IMG/VR virus record: IMGVR_UViG_3300044675_000724
Span: 1 to 20,283 of that record
Length of the DNA stretch: 20,283 bases
Origin: a virus
Strand: one strand, 5' to 3'
Positions 1-6,393 of the stretch are shown piece by piece (position 1 is the stretch's first letter; every line of letters begins with the position of its first letter). The notes under the pieces were generated by a model, which was not told the DNA's origin, did not search any database, and saw only the letters and a list, made by a program, of their open reading frames with translations. Made by a program: the position numbers and the translations under genes.

Positions 1-653
1 CCTGCAGAAGATAGACCAGTAATAACTGGTGAACCTGAAATAGTTGGGCTAGTTAAAGTTTTGTTTGTTAAAGTCTGTACCGCTGTATCAATTACTACTG
101 TGCCTGTTGTGTTAGGCATTGTAATTGTATTGTCCTGTGTAGGGTCAACCACTGTAAGGGTAGTCTCATAAGCATCAGCAGTTGCACCTTCAAAAACAAT
201 ACTTGCATCTACACCAGCACCTGAAATGCTAGGGTTGGTAATTGTAGGGCTTGTAAGAGTTTTGTTGGTTAGTGTCTGGGTATCTGTAGTACCCACCACA
301 GCCCCTGCAGCCCCGTGTACGCCTGTTGTAGACTCAATGTGAACATTAGCCTCACGGTAGTCACGGCCAATTGCCATGTGGCGAACTACTGCACCAGCAG
401 AGTGAGCCTGTGCAGACGAACCATCTATAGCACGAGTAATAGTAAAAGTATTAGTTGATATCGCCGTAGCATCTACAATTTCTTCAATGGCTGTATCTGG
501 GTCAACAACCAATGTAAAGGTTGTACCACCAGCAATTGTTGCACCACCAAGAAGCGCAGGTCCAGACTGAACAACAATCGTTGTTGCACCAGCAGTAACC
601 GCGCTTGTCAGCGTAGTTTGCTGAGAGCGTGAGGAGTAATTTCTAGTTGTCAT
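1..653 (-). CDS. Tail-fibre-like structural protein, N-terminal part (cut by window edge)
   Basis: This is an open frame of 217 codons that begins at the ATG at 653-651 and runs off the window at base 1, so the C-terminus is missing. It starts 8 bp after the stop of the preceding gene in the same direction. The protein is rich in Thr, Ala, Gly and Val with almost no Cys or Trp, as in beta-structured fibres. The motif QTLTNKTLTSPTI occurs twice, at residues 126-138 and 193-205, each followed by a similar Ser/Pro/Gly stretch; this repeat is common in phage tail fibres and appendages. Residues 17-105 resemble a small beta module ending in ITRAIDGSSAQAHSAGAVV, also visible in the neighbouring 306-aa protein. 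By family knowledge the N-terminus should attach to the virion and the missing C-terminus may bind the host. Role as fibre or appendage is likely; receptor binding is inference. Confidence 0.75.
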   Translation of the reverse strand, partial: MTTRNYSSRSQQTTLTSAVTAGATTIVVQSGPALLGGATIAGGTTFTLVVDPDTAIEEIVDATAISTNTFTITRAIDGSSAQAHSAGAVVRHMAIGRDYREANVHIESTTGVHGAAGAVVGTTDTQTLTNKTLTSPTITNPSISGAGVDASIVFEGATADAYETTLTVVDPTQDNTITMPNTTGTVVIDTAVQTLTNKTLTSPTISGSPVITGLSSA

Positions 654-661
654 TTATATTC

Positions 662-1582
662 CTATCGGCTGTAGTGAACTCGTGTTGGGTACTGAGTTAA
701 TTGTTTTTGCTTTTCTTCATTAAGACGCTGTTGATATAGTCCAAAAATTTGACGTACTGCTGTATTGGATGCACCAAACGGACGCTTAGAATCAATCTCA
801 TCAGCCTGTGGGCTGTACTGAGCAGCACGGGCTGGGTCAAGATAAGACAACAGTCTGTAAACTGCGCCTAAAATAATTACATCTTTAACTGTATTTGATA
901 ATCCAGTCTGTGTAGAAAAATCTTGTGAGTTACTTGTAAAAGGTAGTGGGTGTGTAGCATACATAGCCTTAACGGTTCTACCAGGAATAATAACATCATG
1001 AATAGTTACAGTCTGTGAACCCCCACCCCATGTTGCAGTATCAGCAAATGGGTCAAAGGTCCATCTACGAACTCTAATCCATTCTTTAGTTGGCCCAATA
1101 TCCTGCCATGACATAGTAAGGATATTCTCTATGTTTAAATCTTGAAACTCATAAGTTGTTACGGCTGCATTGTAAATAAATGATGTTTGTTTAACCGCAT
1201 AAATAGAAGAACCAACCGCTTCAATAGTATCATTGATAGCCTTTTTAATAACATAGCGCGGGAAAATAGGTGAGATAGTAACCTTTGCATCCGCAGCATG
1301 AGTGGCAGCATCTGTTCCAAGATACCCTCGACCATAAGGAGAAACTGTTGCTGTATTGCCAACACGGTCAAATGAATCAACCCACATTAGTTCTTCATCA
1401 ATCTCAAGTATGCCCTTACCCACATTGCTGGTATCTCCAAGAGATAAAATTGTAGGTGCAGTACTTGGTGATGTTAGTGTGCTAACAGCAGTTCTAAGAT
1501 AGGTAGAGCGGTCTTGCTGGTATGTATAACCAGACAGATTAATAAGTACTTCATCAATCATTTGTGTCAATGTTATTGTCAT
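662..1582 (-). CDS. Putative head-tail adaptor/connector-type virion protein (306 aa)
   Basis: The protein follows the capsid and small-protein cluster and precedes the fibre gene, where adaptor or tail-tube connector proteins often lie. The N-terminal 30 residues look helical (TLTQMIDEVLINLSGY), followed at about residues 41-105 by a beta-rich module (EIDEELMWVDSF ... PYGRGYLGTDAATHAADAKV) that resembles the module at the start of the next gene. The middle part is Trp- and aromatic-rich, and the C-terminus is helical and charged. No catalytic motif is visible. The ATG start lies inside the end of the upstream 91-aa gene (4-bp overlap), so the two are probably translationally coupled. The adaptor assignment rests mainly on gene order and overall look; a baseplate-like or other structural role is possible. 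Confidence 0.55.
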   Translation of the reverse strand: MTITLTQMIDEVLINLSGYTYQQDRSTYLRTAVSTLTSPSTAPTILSLGDTSNVGKGILEIDEELMWVDSFDRVGNTATVSPYGRGYLGTDAATHAADAKVTISPIFPRYVIKKAINDTIEAVGSSIYAVKQTSFIYNAAVTTYEFQDLNIENILTMSWQDIGPTKEWIRVRRWTFDPFADTATWGGGSQTVTIHDVIIPGRTVKAMYATHPLPFTSNSQDFSTQTGLSNTVKDVIILGAVYRLLSYLDPARAAQYSPQADEIDSKRPFGASNTAVRQIFGLYQQRLNEEKQKQLTQYPTRVHYSR

Positions 1583-1854
1583 AGGTCTATGCTCCTTAGT
1601 GCAACAACTGCTGACAGTCCAGTAGTTCCCGCTAATTCGTTACAGATAGCGTTTAGCATTTTATAATCATTAGGCTGACGGCTAGCACTGGCTTTAATGT
1701 TTAGTGCTGCAATAATACCTAAGCCATTAGTGTCAGCATAGTTGTTTGCTGCACCTTGTTCCGACTGGTATGCATCTGGTGTTGGGTATGTTCCACCATT
1801 TGCAAGACGATTTAATTCGTCAGCAAATGTGCTACCTGCTACTCCTGTTGCCAT
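1579..1854 (-). CDS. Small conserved-type phage protein of unknown function (91 aa)
   Basis: I do not recognise a function. The 91-residue protein is Ala/Asn-rich, soluble in appearance, with no signal peptide, membrane segment or Cys motif. It reads as two parts: a polar segment (residues 12-40, with GGTYPTPDAYQSEQGAANNY) and a helical C-terminal segment ending GTTGLSAVVALRSIDL. Its ATG overlaps the stop of the preceding small basic gene as TAATG, and its stop overlaps the start of the 306-aa adaptor-like gene by 4 bp. This tight coupling on both sides and its place in the structural block suggest a minor virion or assembly protein. Confidence 0.7.
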   Translation of the reverse strand: MATGVAGSTFADELNRLANGGTYPTPDAYQSEQGAANNYADTNGLGIIAALNIKASASRQPNDYKMLNAICNELAGTTGLSAVVALRSIDL

Positions 1855-2012
1855 TACTTACCCTTTCGTTTTGCTGCTGCATTATCTACAAGGTTTGGAT
1901 ATGGTCGTCCAGCCTTCTTGGCCATTGCTTTAGCCCTTGTTTTTTGGGCTGGTGTTAAAGGTGTTGACTTCTTCTTTGGATTCTTTTTATCCCAAAATGC
2001 TTTCTTCTTCAC
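1854..2012 (-). CDS. Small Lys-rich protein (52 aa), GTG start
   Basis: This small gene starts with GTG inside the stop of the upstream 85-aa gene (GTGA overlap) and ends with TAA overlapping the next ATG (TAATG), so no base between the genes is unused. The product is strongly basic, with the N-terminal KKKAFWDKKNPKKKS followed by LTPAQKTRAKAMAKKAGRPYP and a short tail. The AGRPYPNLVDN segment looks like a conserved motif; I believe similar short proteins occur in other phage structural blocks, from memory only. It may bind nucleic acid or be a minor virion component. The GTG start is chosen because the frame has no ATG before codon 30 and the overlap pattern matches all its neighbours. Confidence 0.72.
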   Translation of the reverse strand: MKKKAFWDKKNPKKKSTPLTPAQKTRAKAMAKKAGRPYPNLVDNAAAKRKGK

Positions 2013-2266
2013 CACTTCACCTTATCCGCCCAGTAAGCCGCAGACATTTTGCCTTTGGCAATGTTCTTTGCATGACGTGCTTTGAATGATGCTTGACGCT
2101 TTGTAGGTTGTCTATCACCAGTCACACCCTGCTGACCAAAGCGAATAGTTTTAACCTTAGTACCTTCTTTAGCCACAACAACGTGTGACTTTTTTGGGTG
2201 GTTTGGTGTGCGTTTAGGCTTGTTAAAGCCTGACACTCCTGCTCGCTTTAGTCTAGGGTCTGCCAT
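2009..2266 (-). CDS. Small basic phage protein (85 aa) with Lys/Arg-rich core
   Basis: I start this gene at the ATG at 2266-2264, preceded by an AGAGGAAC stretch, rather than at a TTG ten codons earlier; the ATG start leaves a 2-bp gap to the upstream 50-aa gene, in keeping with the neighbours. The protein is highly basic. The N-terminal half holds KPKRTPNHPKKSHVVVAKEG, and the C-terminal half holds IRFGQQGVTGD, RQASFKARHAKNIAKGKMS and the ending AAYWADKVKW. The C-terminal block (FKARHAKNIAKGKMSAAYWA) resembles a small domain I recall from marine and other environmental phages, whose function is unknown. DNA or RNA binding is plausible from the charge but not shown. Confidence 0.8.
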   Translation of the reverse strand: MADPRLKRAGVSGFNKPKRTPNHPKKSHVVVAKEGTKVKTIRFGQQGVTGDRQPTKRQASFKARHAKNIAKGKMSAAYWADKVKW

Positions 2267-2268
2267 TT

Positions 2269-2421
2269 TTACTCTGTTCCTCTTCCGCCCTGCCAACCAG
2301 GAATCTTTGTAATGTCACCTTTATACTTAATTAGCAACTCTTCAAATTTTGTAAGTTTGCGTGGCTTAATACGTGTTTGAATATCTCTAACTTCTGCTGG
2401 AGTTTTCTTTTTAGGAGCCAT
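2269..2421 (-). CDS. Small protein of unknown function (50 aa)
   Basis: The ATG overlaps the stop of the preceding 44-aa gene (TAATG) and the TAA ends 2 bp before the next ATG. The product begins MAPKKKTPAEVRD and continues with a mixed charged helical segment, then a Gly-rich end PGWQGGRGTE. Nothing identifies a function. The tight packing between two other small basic genes, and a reading frame that fits exactly between them, support it as a real gene in spite of its size. Confidence 0.65.
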   Translation of the reverse strand: MAPKKKTPAEVRDIQTRIKPRKLTKFEELLIKYKGDITKIPGWQGGRGTE

Positions 2422-2555
2422 TACTTCTTTTTGCCCATCTTCTTCATAGCCATCTTTTTTGCAGTCTTCTTCATAACCATTTTCTTAGCAGCCTTCTTGG
2501 CTGCCTTCTTACCTGCTGGTGTGTATGGGAACTCTTGATTTCCGACCATTGGCAT
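2421..2555 (-). CDS. Histone-H1-tail-like Lys/Ala repeat protein (44 aa)
   Basis: The ATG overlaps the stop of the preceding 106-aa gene (TAATG) and its own stop overlaps the next ATG in the same way. After a short N-terminus (MPMVGNQEFPYTPAG) the rest of the protein is a run of Lys pairs separated by small or Met residues (KKAAKKAAKKMVMKK and so on), ending KKK; 15 of 44 residues are Lys. Such sequences resemble the tails of histone H1 or AlgP-like proteins and usually bind DNA or RNA without a fixed fold. An ATG two codons downstream is an alternative start. It may be packaged with DNA or help condense it; this is inference from composition and from its place in the head gene cluster. Confidence 0.68.
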   Translation of the reverse strand: MPMVGNQEFPYTPAGKKAAKKAAKKMVMKKTAKKMAMKKMGKKK

Positions 2556-2875
2556 TATATTTGTCCTATCTCTTTCATTACTGCTACGGTTGATTTGTTT
2601 ACTTTATTTGCATCAGGCATTGTGTTCGAGTTATATGGTCTACCTAATACTTCGGAAGCCTTTTCGGCTTCACGAATTTTTTGCATTGATGTACCGCCAG
2701 GTTGTATACCCCGTGCTCTAGCCTCACTGTAAGCATTTAGTTCTTGGTTAAATGCTTTTTGTGGCCTTTGACGACGAGAGTCAGCATCACCCGTACCTAG
2801 TTCAAGGGTCATAACTTTGCACCCAAAACAACCTTCTACATATTCAGGATGTGTTTGTATTTGATGTAGGCTCAT
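2555..2875 (-). CDS. Conserved-type phage protein with CxxC motif (106 aa)
   Basis: The start overlaps the stop of the 90-aa gene by 4 bp and the stop overlaps the next start (TAATG). The N-terminal region contains HPEYVEGCFGCKV, a single Cys-x-x-Cys pair at about residues 16-19 that could form half of a zinc site or a redox pair. The middle is polar and Arg/Gln-rich, with EARARGIQPGGTS followed by the helical KIREAEKASEVLGRPYN. I recall similar short proteins with a CFGCK motif in phages of actinobacteria, where they are of unknown function. No enzymatic motif is seen. A minor structural or assembly role is inferred from location. Confidence 0.72.
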   Translation of the reverse strand: MSLHQIQTHPEYVEGCFGCKVMTLELGTGDADSRRQRPQKAFNQELNAYSEARARGIQPGGTSMQKIREAEKASEVLGRPYNSNTMPDANKVNKSTVAVMKEIGQI

Positions 2876-3144
2876 AGTTCTGTAAAGTTTGCTTCCGTTA
2901 CTCCTACACCACCAGCAATAAGTGCTGCTTTAGTAGCATCATCTACTGTGTGGGCATAGCCACCACGATAGACAACTGGATACTCAGGTAAATCAGAATC
3001 AAGTGGATAACGAATCTGTTGGTACTGTCCATTAGTATTTAATACAATAGATATACCACGGTCTAACTTGTAAAACTCAAACAGTCTATGCATACCTGCA
3101 GGACCTTCTTCAACTGTTGGTGTTTTAAATAACCAGTTAGACAT
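2872..3144 (-). CDS. Small protein just downstream of the capsid gene (90 aa)
   Basis: This 90-aa protein lies directly after the major capsid gene and a strong hairpin, with a near-consensus Shine-Dalgarno sequence (AAAGGAGGA at 3148-3156) four bases before the ATG. That is the best ribosome site in the left block, suggesting high expression. The protein is of mixed composition with a central aromatic beta-looking part (QQIRYPLDSDLPEYPVVYRG) and a small C-terminal part (GGVGVTEANFTEL). There are no membrane segments. Position suggests a head decoration or head-completion protein, but no family is recognised with confidence. Confidence 0.7.
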   Translation of the reverse strand: MSNWLFKTPTVEEGPAGMHRLFEFYKLDRGISIVLNTNGQYQQIRYPLDSDLPEYPVVYRGGYAHTVDDATKAALIAGGVGVTEANFTEL

Positions 3145-3172
3145 TCATCCTCCTTTAGTGGACTCACCATAA

Positions 3173-3190
3173 GGCTGGGTTGCCCCAGCC
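3173..3190 (-). terminator. Strong hairpin after the capsid gene (possible terminator or processing site)
   Basis: On the minus strand a perfect 7-bp GC-rich stem (GGCTGGG / CCCAGCC) closes a GCAA tetraloop of the stable GNRA type. It lies 17 bp after the capsid stop. The tract that follows is TTATGG rather than a run of T, so this is an imperfect intrinsic terminator; it could instead partly attenuate transcription or protect the 3' end of capsid mRNA. The next gene has its own strong ribosome site. Confidence 0.6.
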
Positions 3191-3207
3191 CTACAGTCAA
3201 TTAACTA

Positions 3208-4410
3208 CTAGTTAGCAGCGATTGATGAACCTGATGTGATTCGGAATAGTGCCTCATCACGGTAAACTGCAAAGCCGAGTACGCCGTACCAACCCATTGG
3301 GCGGAAACGCATCAACTTATCAGTTACGTTACCAATAACTACGTGTGGCTCTTCTGCTACGGCTTCTGCCATTGCTTGTGAACCTGCAACGATTGTGTCA
3401 AAGACACGTGTTACTGGAGTTACTGTAACAACTGTTGTTGTTGTAACTGCTGCTGAGTTAGCAACATCTACAGTGATTGTTGTTGTTGAACCTGTTGTTG
3501 AGAGAGCAGTAATCTTTGCAGATGTACCGATACCTGTTCCAGCAATTCCATCGCCAACTTCTGCGCGAGATGCAATAACAGAAGATGAAGCAACGCCGAA
3601 TGTAAATGCGGCTGAAACTCCTGCAACTGTTACTGCTGTTGTTGTCAATGCTGTCTGGTTTGCACCTGATTTAGCGTTGTACAAACGTGATGACTCTACG
3701 AAGAATGCGCCTTCGTACTCACCGATTTCTCCAGCCCAAATCTTGCTTGCTTCTGAAGCAGACTGTGCCTGTGGGTAGCGCCATCCTAGGTCGCCTGTCT
3801 CAGCACGAAGGTCGTGTGAAACTTCTGGGTGAATACCAACCCAGTATGCATTGCCGCGACGGCCCTTTGCCTTGTTCGAACGCAACTTAGCAACAGCCTT
3901 ACGGATGTCTGCTGAGTCAAGTGTGTCTGCAGCATCAACGTTAGCAACTGCTGTTGCATTGCCTGCGTAGATGTTGTTTGTTCCTGAGCGTAGAGTTGTC
4001 ATTGCAACATTGTCGATTGAATCTGCAAGGTTGTAAGCAATGATGTTTGCGATTGCTGGGTCTACATCTGCTAGAGAGAATAGTTCCAACGCACGTGTTA
4101 CAAGTACAGCGTTACCGTACTCGTTAAGTGTTACAGTAACAGATGTTGGTGTTGACAATGCTACTGCATCTGGGTCAACTGTCTCTGTTAGTGTTGATGT
4201 CTTAGCATCTAGGTCAACGTACTTCTGTAGAACTACAGTTGAACCTGGGATTGCTTGCTTTGCTGGACGCTTATCTGCGACAGAACGAATTAGGGGTTCT
4301 GAACGGAGAGCGAACTCGAGAAGGCGGTCATATGCCTTCTGTACGAGACCTGCGCCACCTACTGTACCACCGAATGAGGTGGCCGAGGTATCTGTATAGG
4401 CGTTTGCCAT
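3208..4410 (-). CDS. Major capsid protein, N4-gp56-like, with inserted beta domain
   Basis: This 400-aa protein follows the scaffold-like gene and carries features of HK97-fold capsids of the N4-gp56 type: an N-terminal helical arm with FALRSEPLIRSVADKRPAKQ, a beta strand region (GSTVVLQKYVDLDA), a helical segment around FSLADVDPAIANIIAYNLAD, the conserved-type block YWVGIHPEVSHDLRAETG, and a C-terminus of GWYGVLGFAVYRDEALFRIT. Residues about 248-334 are a Thr/Val/Ser/Ala-rich stretch of very different composition, placed between FFVESSRLYNA and RVFDTIVAGSQAMAEA. It looks like a beta domain inserted in the capsid core and probably exposed on the shell. The ATG has an AAGGAG ribosome site nine bases upstream. 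Capsid assignment is strong; the exact family is from memory of its motifs. Confidence 0.88.
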   Translation of the reverse strand: MANAYTDTSATSFGGTVGGAGLVQKAYDRLLEFALRSEPLIRSVADKRPAKQAIPGSTVVLQKYVDLDAKTSTLTETVDPDAVALSTPTSVTVTLNEYGNAVLVTRALELFSLADVDPAIANIIAYNLADSIDNVAMTTLRSGTNNIYAGNATAVANVDAADTLDSADIRKAVAKLRSNKAKGRRGNAYWVGIHPEVSHDLRAETGDLGWRYPQAQSASEASKIWAGEIGEYEGAFFVESSRLYNAKSGANQTALTTTAVTVAGVSAAFTFGVASSSVIASRAEVGDGIAGTGIGTSAKITALSTTGSTTTITVDVANSAAVTTTTVVTVTPVTRVFDTIVAGSQAMAEAVAEEPHVVIGNVTDKLMRFRPMGWYGVLGFAVYRDEALFRITSGSSIAAN

Positions 4411-4441
4411 TTGTATTAGTCTCCTTGACTATGAACGGATA

Positions 4442-4915
4442 TTATTGTTGACCTTGCATTAAAGCCATGAGTTCTTCCATTGAACTTGCATTGTTCATGC
4501 GTTGCTCGATGTCTTGTGCTCGGTCTGGTGTAACGGCATTTTGTGTCATTACATCTTGCTGACGTAGTGTAGCGAGATTTTGACTATCTGGTTTCTGAGA
4601 AACTTCAATGCCAAATAAGTCAGCGTTATCGTCGAGCCAGTTTGTAACTGACTCTTCTGAGAAATCACCGTCTAAATCCTTGAGGATTAGACGCGCTGCC
4701 TTCTGGTTTACACCCTTTTGTTCTAAGATTGATTTGACGGTTGACTCACGCTGCGCCTTGGAAAATCCCTCAAGTTGCTCAGTGAGTTCCTTGATACGCT
4801 TTTCATCAGCACGCTTGGCTTTTCGTAACTTTTTAAGTAAGTCACTGCCGTCCATTTGCGCCTCATTGTCGGTATCGAGGTCGTCGTCATCTTCATCCCA
4901 GTAGTTGTTGCTCAT
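4442..4915 (-). CDS. Scaffold-like capsid assembly protein (157 aa)
   Basis: The protein has the layout of a phage scaffolding protein: an acidic N-terminus (DEDDDDLDTDNE), then a charged coiled-coil-like helix (LLKKLRKAKRADEKRIKELTEQLEG), a mixed helical centre and a polar, Met/Gln-rich C-terminus (SSMEELMALMQGQQ). It sits immediately upstream of the capsid gene in transcription order, the usual place. In families of this type the protein guides capsid assembly and is lost or cut from the prohead, which here would give a substrate for the Ntn-type hydrolase encoded between portal and scaffold. A GAAGGGTGGG stretch before the ATG may serve as the ribosome site. Confidence 0.78.
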   Translation of the reverse strand: MSNNYWDEDDDDLDTDNEAQMDGSDLLKKLRKAKRADEKRIKELTEQLEGFSKAQRESTVKSILEQKGVNQKAARLILKDLDGDFSEESVTNWLDDNADLFGIEVSQKPDSQNLATLRQQDVMTQNAVTPDRAQDIEQRMNNASSMEELMALMQGQQ

Positions 4916-5031
4916 AGCAACCCACCCTTCTATTCGTTGTAGTTCGCAGGCCTCAGTTCAGTTCGGGGAAACTGGCTGGCTCCTACTCTCGGTCTATTAC
5001 TCTGACGGGGCCGATAGGTCCGTTCAGGATT
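4916..5031 (-). promoter_or_regulatory. Longest gap within the left gene block, with two hairpins
   Basis: This 116-bp gap separates the upstream virion genes from scaffold and capsid and is the largest gap in the left block. It contains a bulged hairpin at 5002-5027 (CTGA/TCAG and CGG/CCG arms around a GATA loop) and a smaller one at 4959-4974 (CAGTT/AACTG around CGGGGA). Neither is followed by a T run. A separate promoter or RNA-processing site raising capsid expression would make sense here, but I could not find a convincing -35/-10 pair. Confidence 0.35.
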
Positions 5032-6393
5032 TTAGTATTGTCCTACGCTTGATGTCGTAAGACTTGTTTTGTTTGTACCGCTAGAGCCGCTAAAGGCTGC
5101 TATTTCGCGTGCAGTAAGTTTTTGACGCTTACGTTGCGCTGATGCCAAACTATTGAATACTTCTTGCTCACCTTCGGCTTGTCGGTATTCGTCCAATGTC
5201 GTCCCATAGATATCGGATAGTTTTTCAGCAGTCGGAAGAATGTCTGCAATGGTTGCATAACCCTTACGTGCTTCGGCTTCGGTAACACCTTGTGCTGCTA
5301 GTTGCTCGGCAACTGATACTCCAGCGGTAAGTCCTTGACGGCCTGCTGCTACACCAATCTCTGATGCTGCAATCTGGCGTTCAATCTTCTGGAACTGTTG
5401 CTGTGGGTCAAGTACGTAGGCAACCATGTCTGGTGCGCCAATACCGTAGTATTGCTTAAGTTGAGCAACAATAGCAGGGTCTGCATTCTGCACACGCTGC
5501 ACTGCTGTAACAACACGGTTGGAAAGTTCTGTTGGTGACATATCATTAGCGATGAATTGTCTTACGTATGCATCATTGTCAAACTGCTTTAGTCCGTAAG
5601 CACGTAGTACTTGACGGTAAGAATCTTCAACATTAACATACTCTGCAGGGGTTAGAACTGATAGACCCTTTTTAAGGCGGTCAGCGTTTGCTGCAAATCG
5701 TTGCTGGTATTCTGGTGTCTCTTGTAACTGTAAAGTAATTGTTGCCTCTGTTGCACCAGCAATAGCAAGTTCTTTAATCTTATTTGCAAGTCCAGTAAGA
5801 CCGTACTTGTTAAAACGGTCTGCCATAGATGAGTAAATACTAATGCGTTCATTGTACTTAGCAGCATCTGCTGCTGCTTTATCTGCTGCAGTATTTCCTG
5901 AAAGTTGTCTTGTTAATGCAGCAATTTGGTCTTGTAATGCTTTCAGGGAAGAATTGCTTCCAGCATTTGCTGCTGCTAACGCTGCTGCTGCTTGAGCCGC
6001 TGCTAATCTTGCTGCTTCTTGTGCTCGACGCGCTGCATCTGCTTCTGCTGCATTACGCGCCGCCGCTGCTGCTGCATCTGCTGCTGCTTTGTCGGCTGCT
6101 GCTTTATCGGCTTCTGCTTTAGCATTTGCTATTGATTCTGCTGCCGCTGCTCTTGCGGCATCTGCTGCTGTTCGTGCTTCTGCAGCAAGTGTATCTAATT
6201 CTGCTTGGCCTTCATTCCAGTTATATGGGGATGCAGGCTTTGGGGCTGCTGGTAGACCTAGGTATTCGCGCTCTACTGCTGATAAAGTTTGACCTGATGA
6301 TAATTTTCTAACAGCGGCTTGTGCTTGTGGTCCAGTTAATAATGGTTTTGGAGTACTGTCTCCATCTGGCATGTATCTATCTGTAATAGCCAT
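5032..6393 (-). CDS. Virion-type protein with Ala-rich coiled coil (453 aa)
   Basis: Residues about 68-145 are a long Ala-rich helix with regularly placed Lys, Asp, Glu and Arg, followed by a conventional coiled coil (SLKALQDQIAALTRQLSG, about 149-166). The rest is a helical globular part with blocks such as LQETPEYQQRF, LTPAEYVNVEDSYRQVLRAYG and AQLKQYYGIG. These blocks resemble repeats found in large virion or ejection-associated proteins of environmental phages, as far as I recall. The ATG overlaps the stop of the 311-aa gene (TAATG). It belongs to a set of three consecutive virion-type genes after the giant protein; an internal or ejection protein is the most likely role. The Ala-rich DNA is built of GCT/GCA codons, which produces long Leu-rich mirror frames on both strands that are not genes. 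Confidence 0.65.
   Translation of the reverse strand: MAITDRYMPDGDSTPKPLLTGPQAQAAVRKLSSGQTLSAVEREYLGLPAAPKPASPYNWNEGQAELDTLAAEARTAADAARAAAAESIANAKAEADKAAADKAAADAAAAAARNAAEADAARRAQEAARLAAAQAAAALAAANAGSNSSLKALQDQIAALTRQLSGNTAADKAAADAAKYNERISIYSSMADRFNKYGLTGLANKIKELAIAGATEATITLQLQETPEYQQRFAANADRLKKGLSVLTPAEYVNVEDSYRQVLRAYGLKQFDNDAYVRQFIANDMSPTELSNRVVTAVQRVQNADPAIVAQLKQYYGIGAPDMVAYVLDPQQQFQKIERQIAASEIGVAAGRQGLTAGVSVAEQLAAQGVTEAEARKGYATIADILPTAEKLSDIYGTTLDEYRQAEGEQEVFNSLASAQRKRQKLTAREIAAFSGSSGTNKTSLTTSSVGQY

Noticed and set aside
2267-2296. TTG start for the 85-aa basic protein, ten codons upstream
   Set aside because: The ATG at 2266 has a better ribosome site and avoids a long overlap with the 50-aa gene.
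3395-3778. Plus-strand Val/Thr-rich 127-codon frame opposite the capsid gene
   Set aside because: It mirrors the Thr/Val-rich inserted region of the capsid gene, and the capsid frame is far better supported.
5910-6311. Plus-strand Leu-rich and Ala-rich frames opposite the 453-aa gene
   Set aside because: They are mirror frames of GCT/GCA-rich Ala codons; composition is almost pure Leu or Ala and there is no ribosome site.
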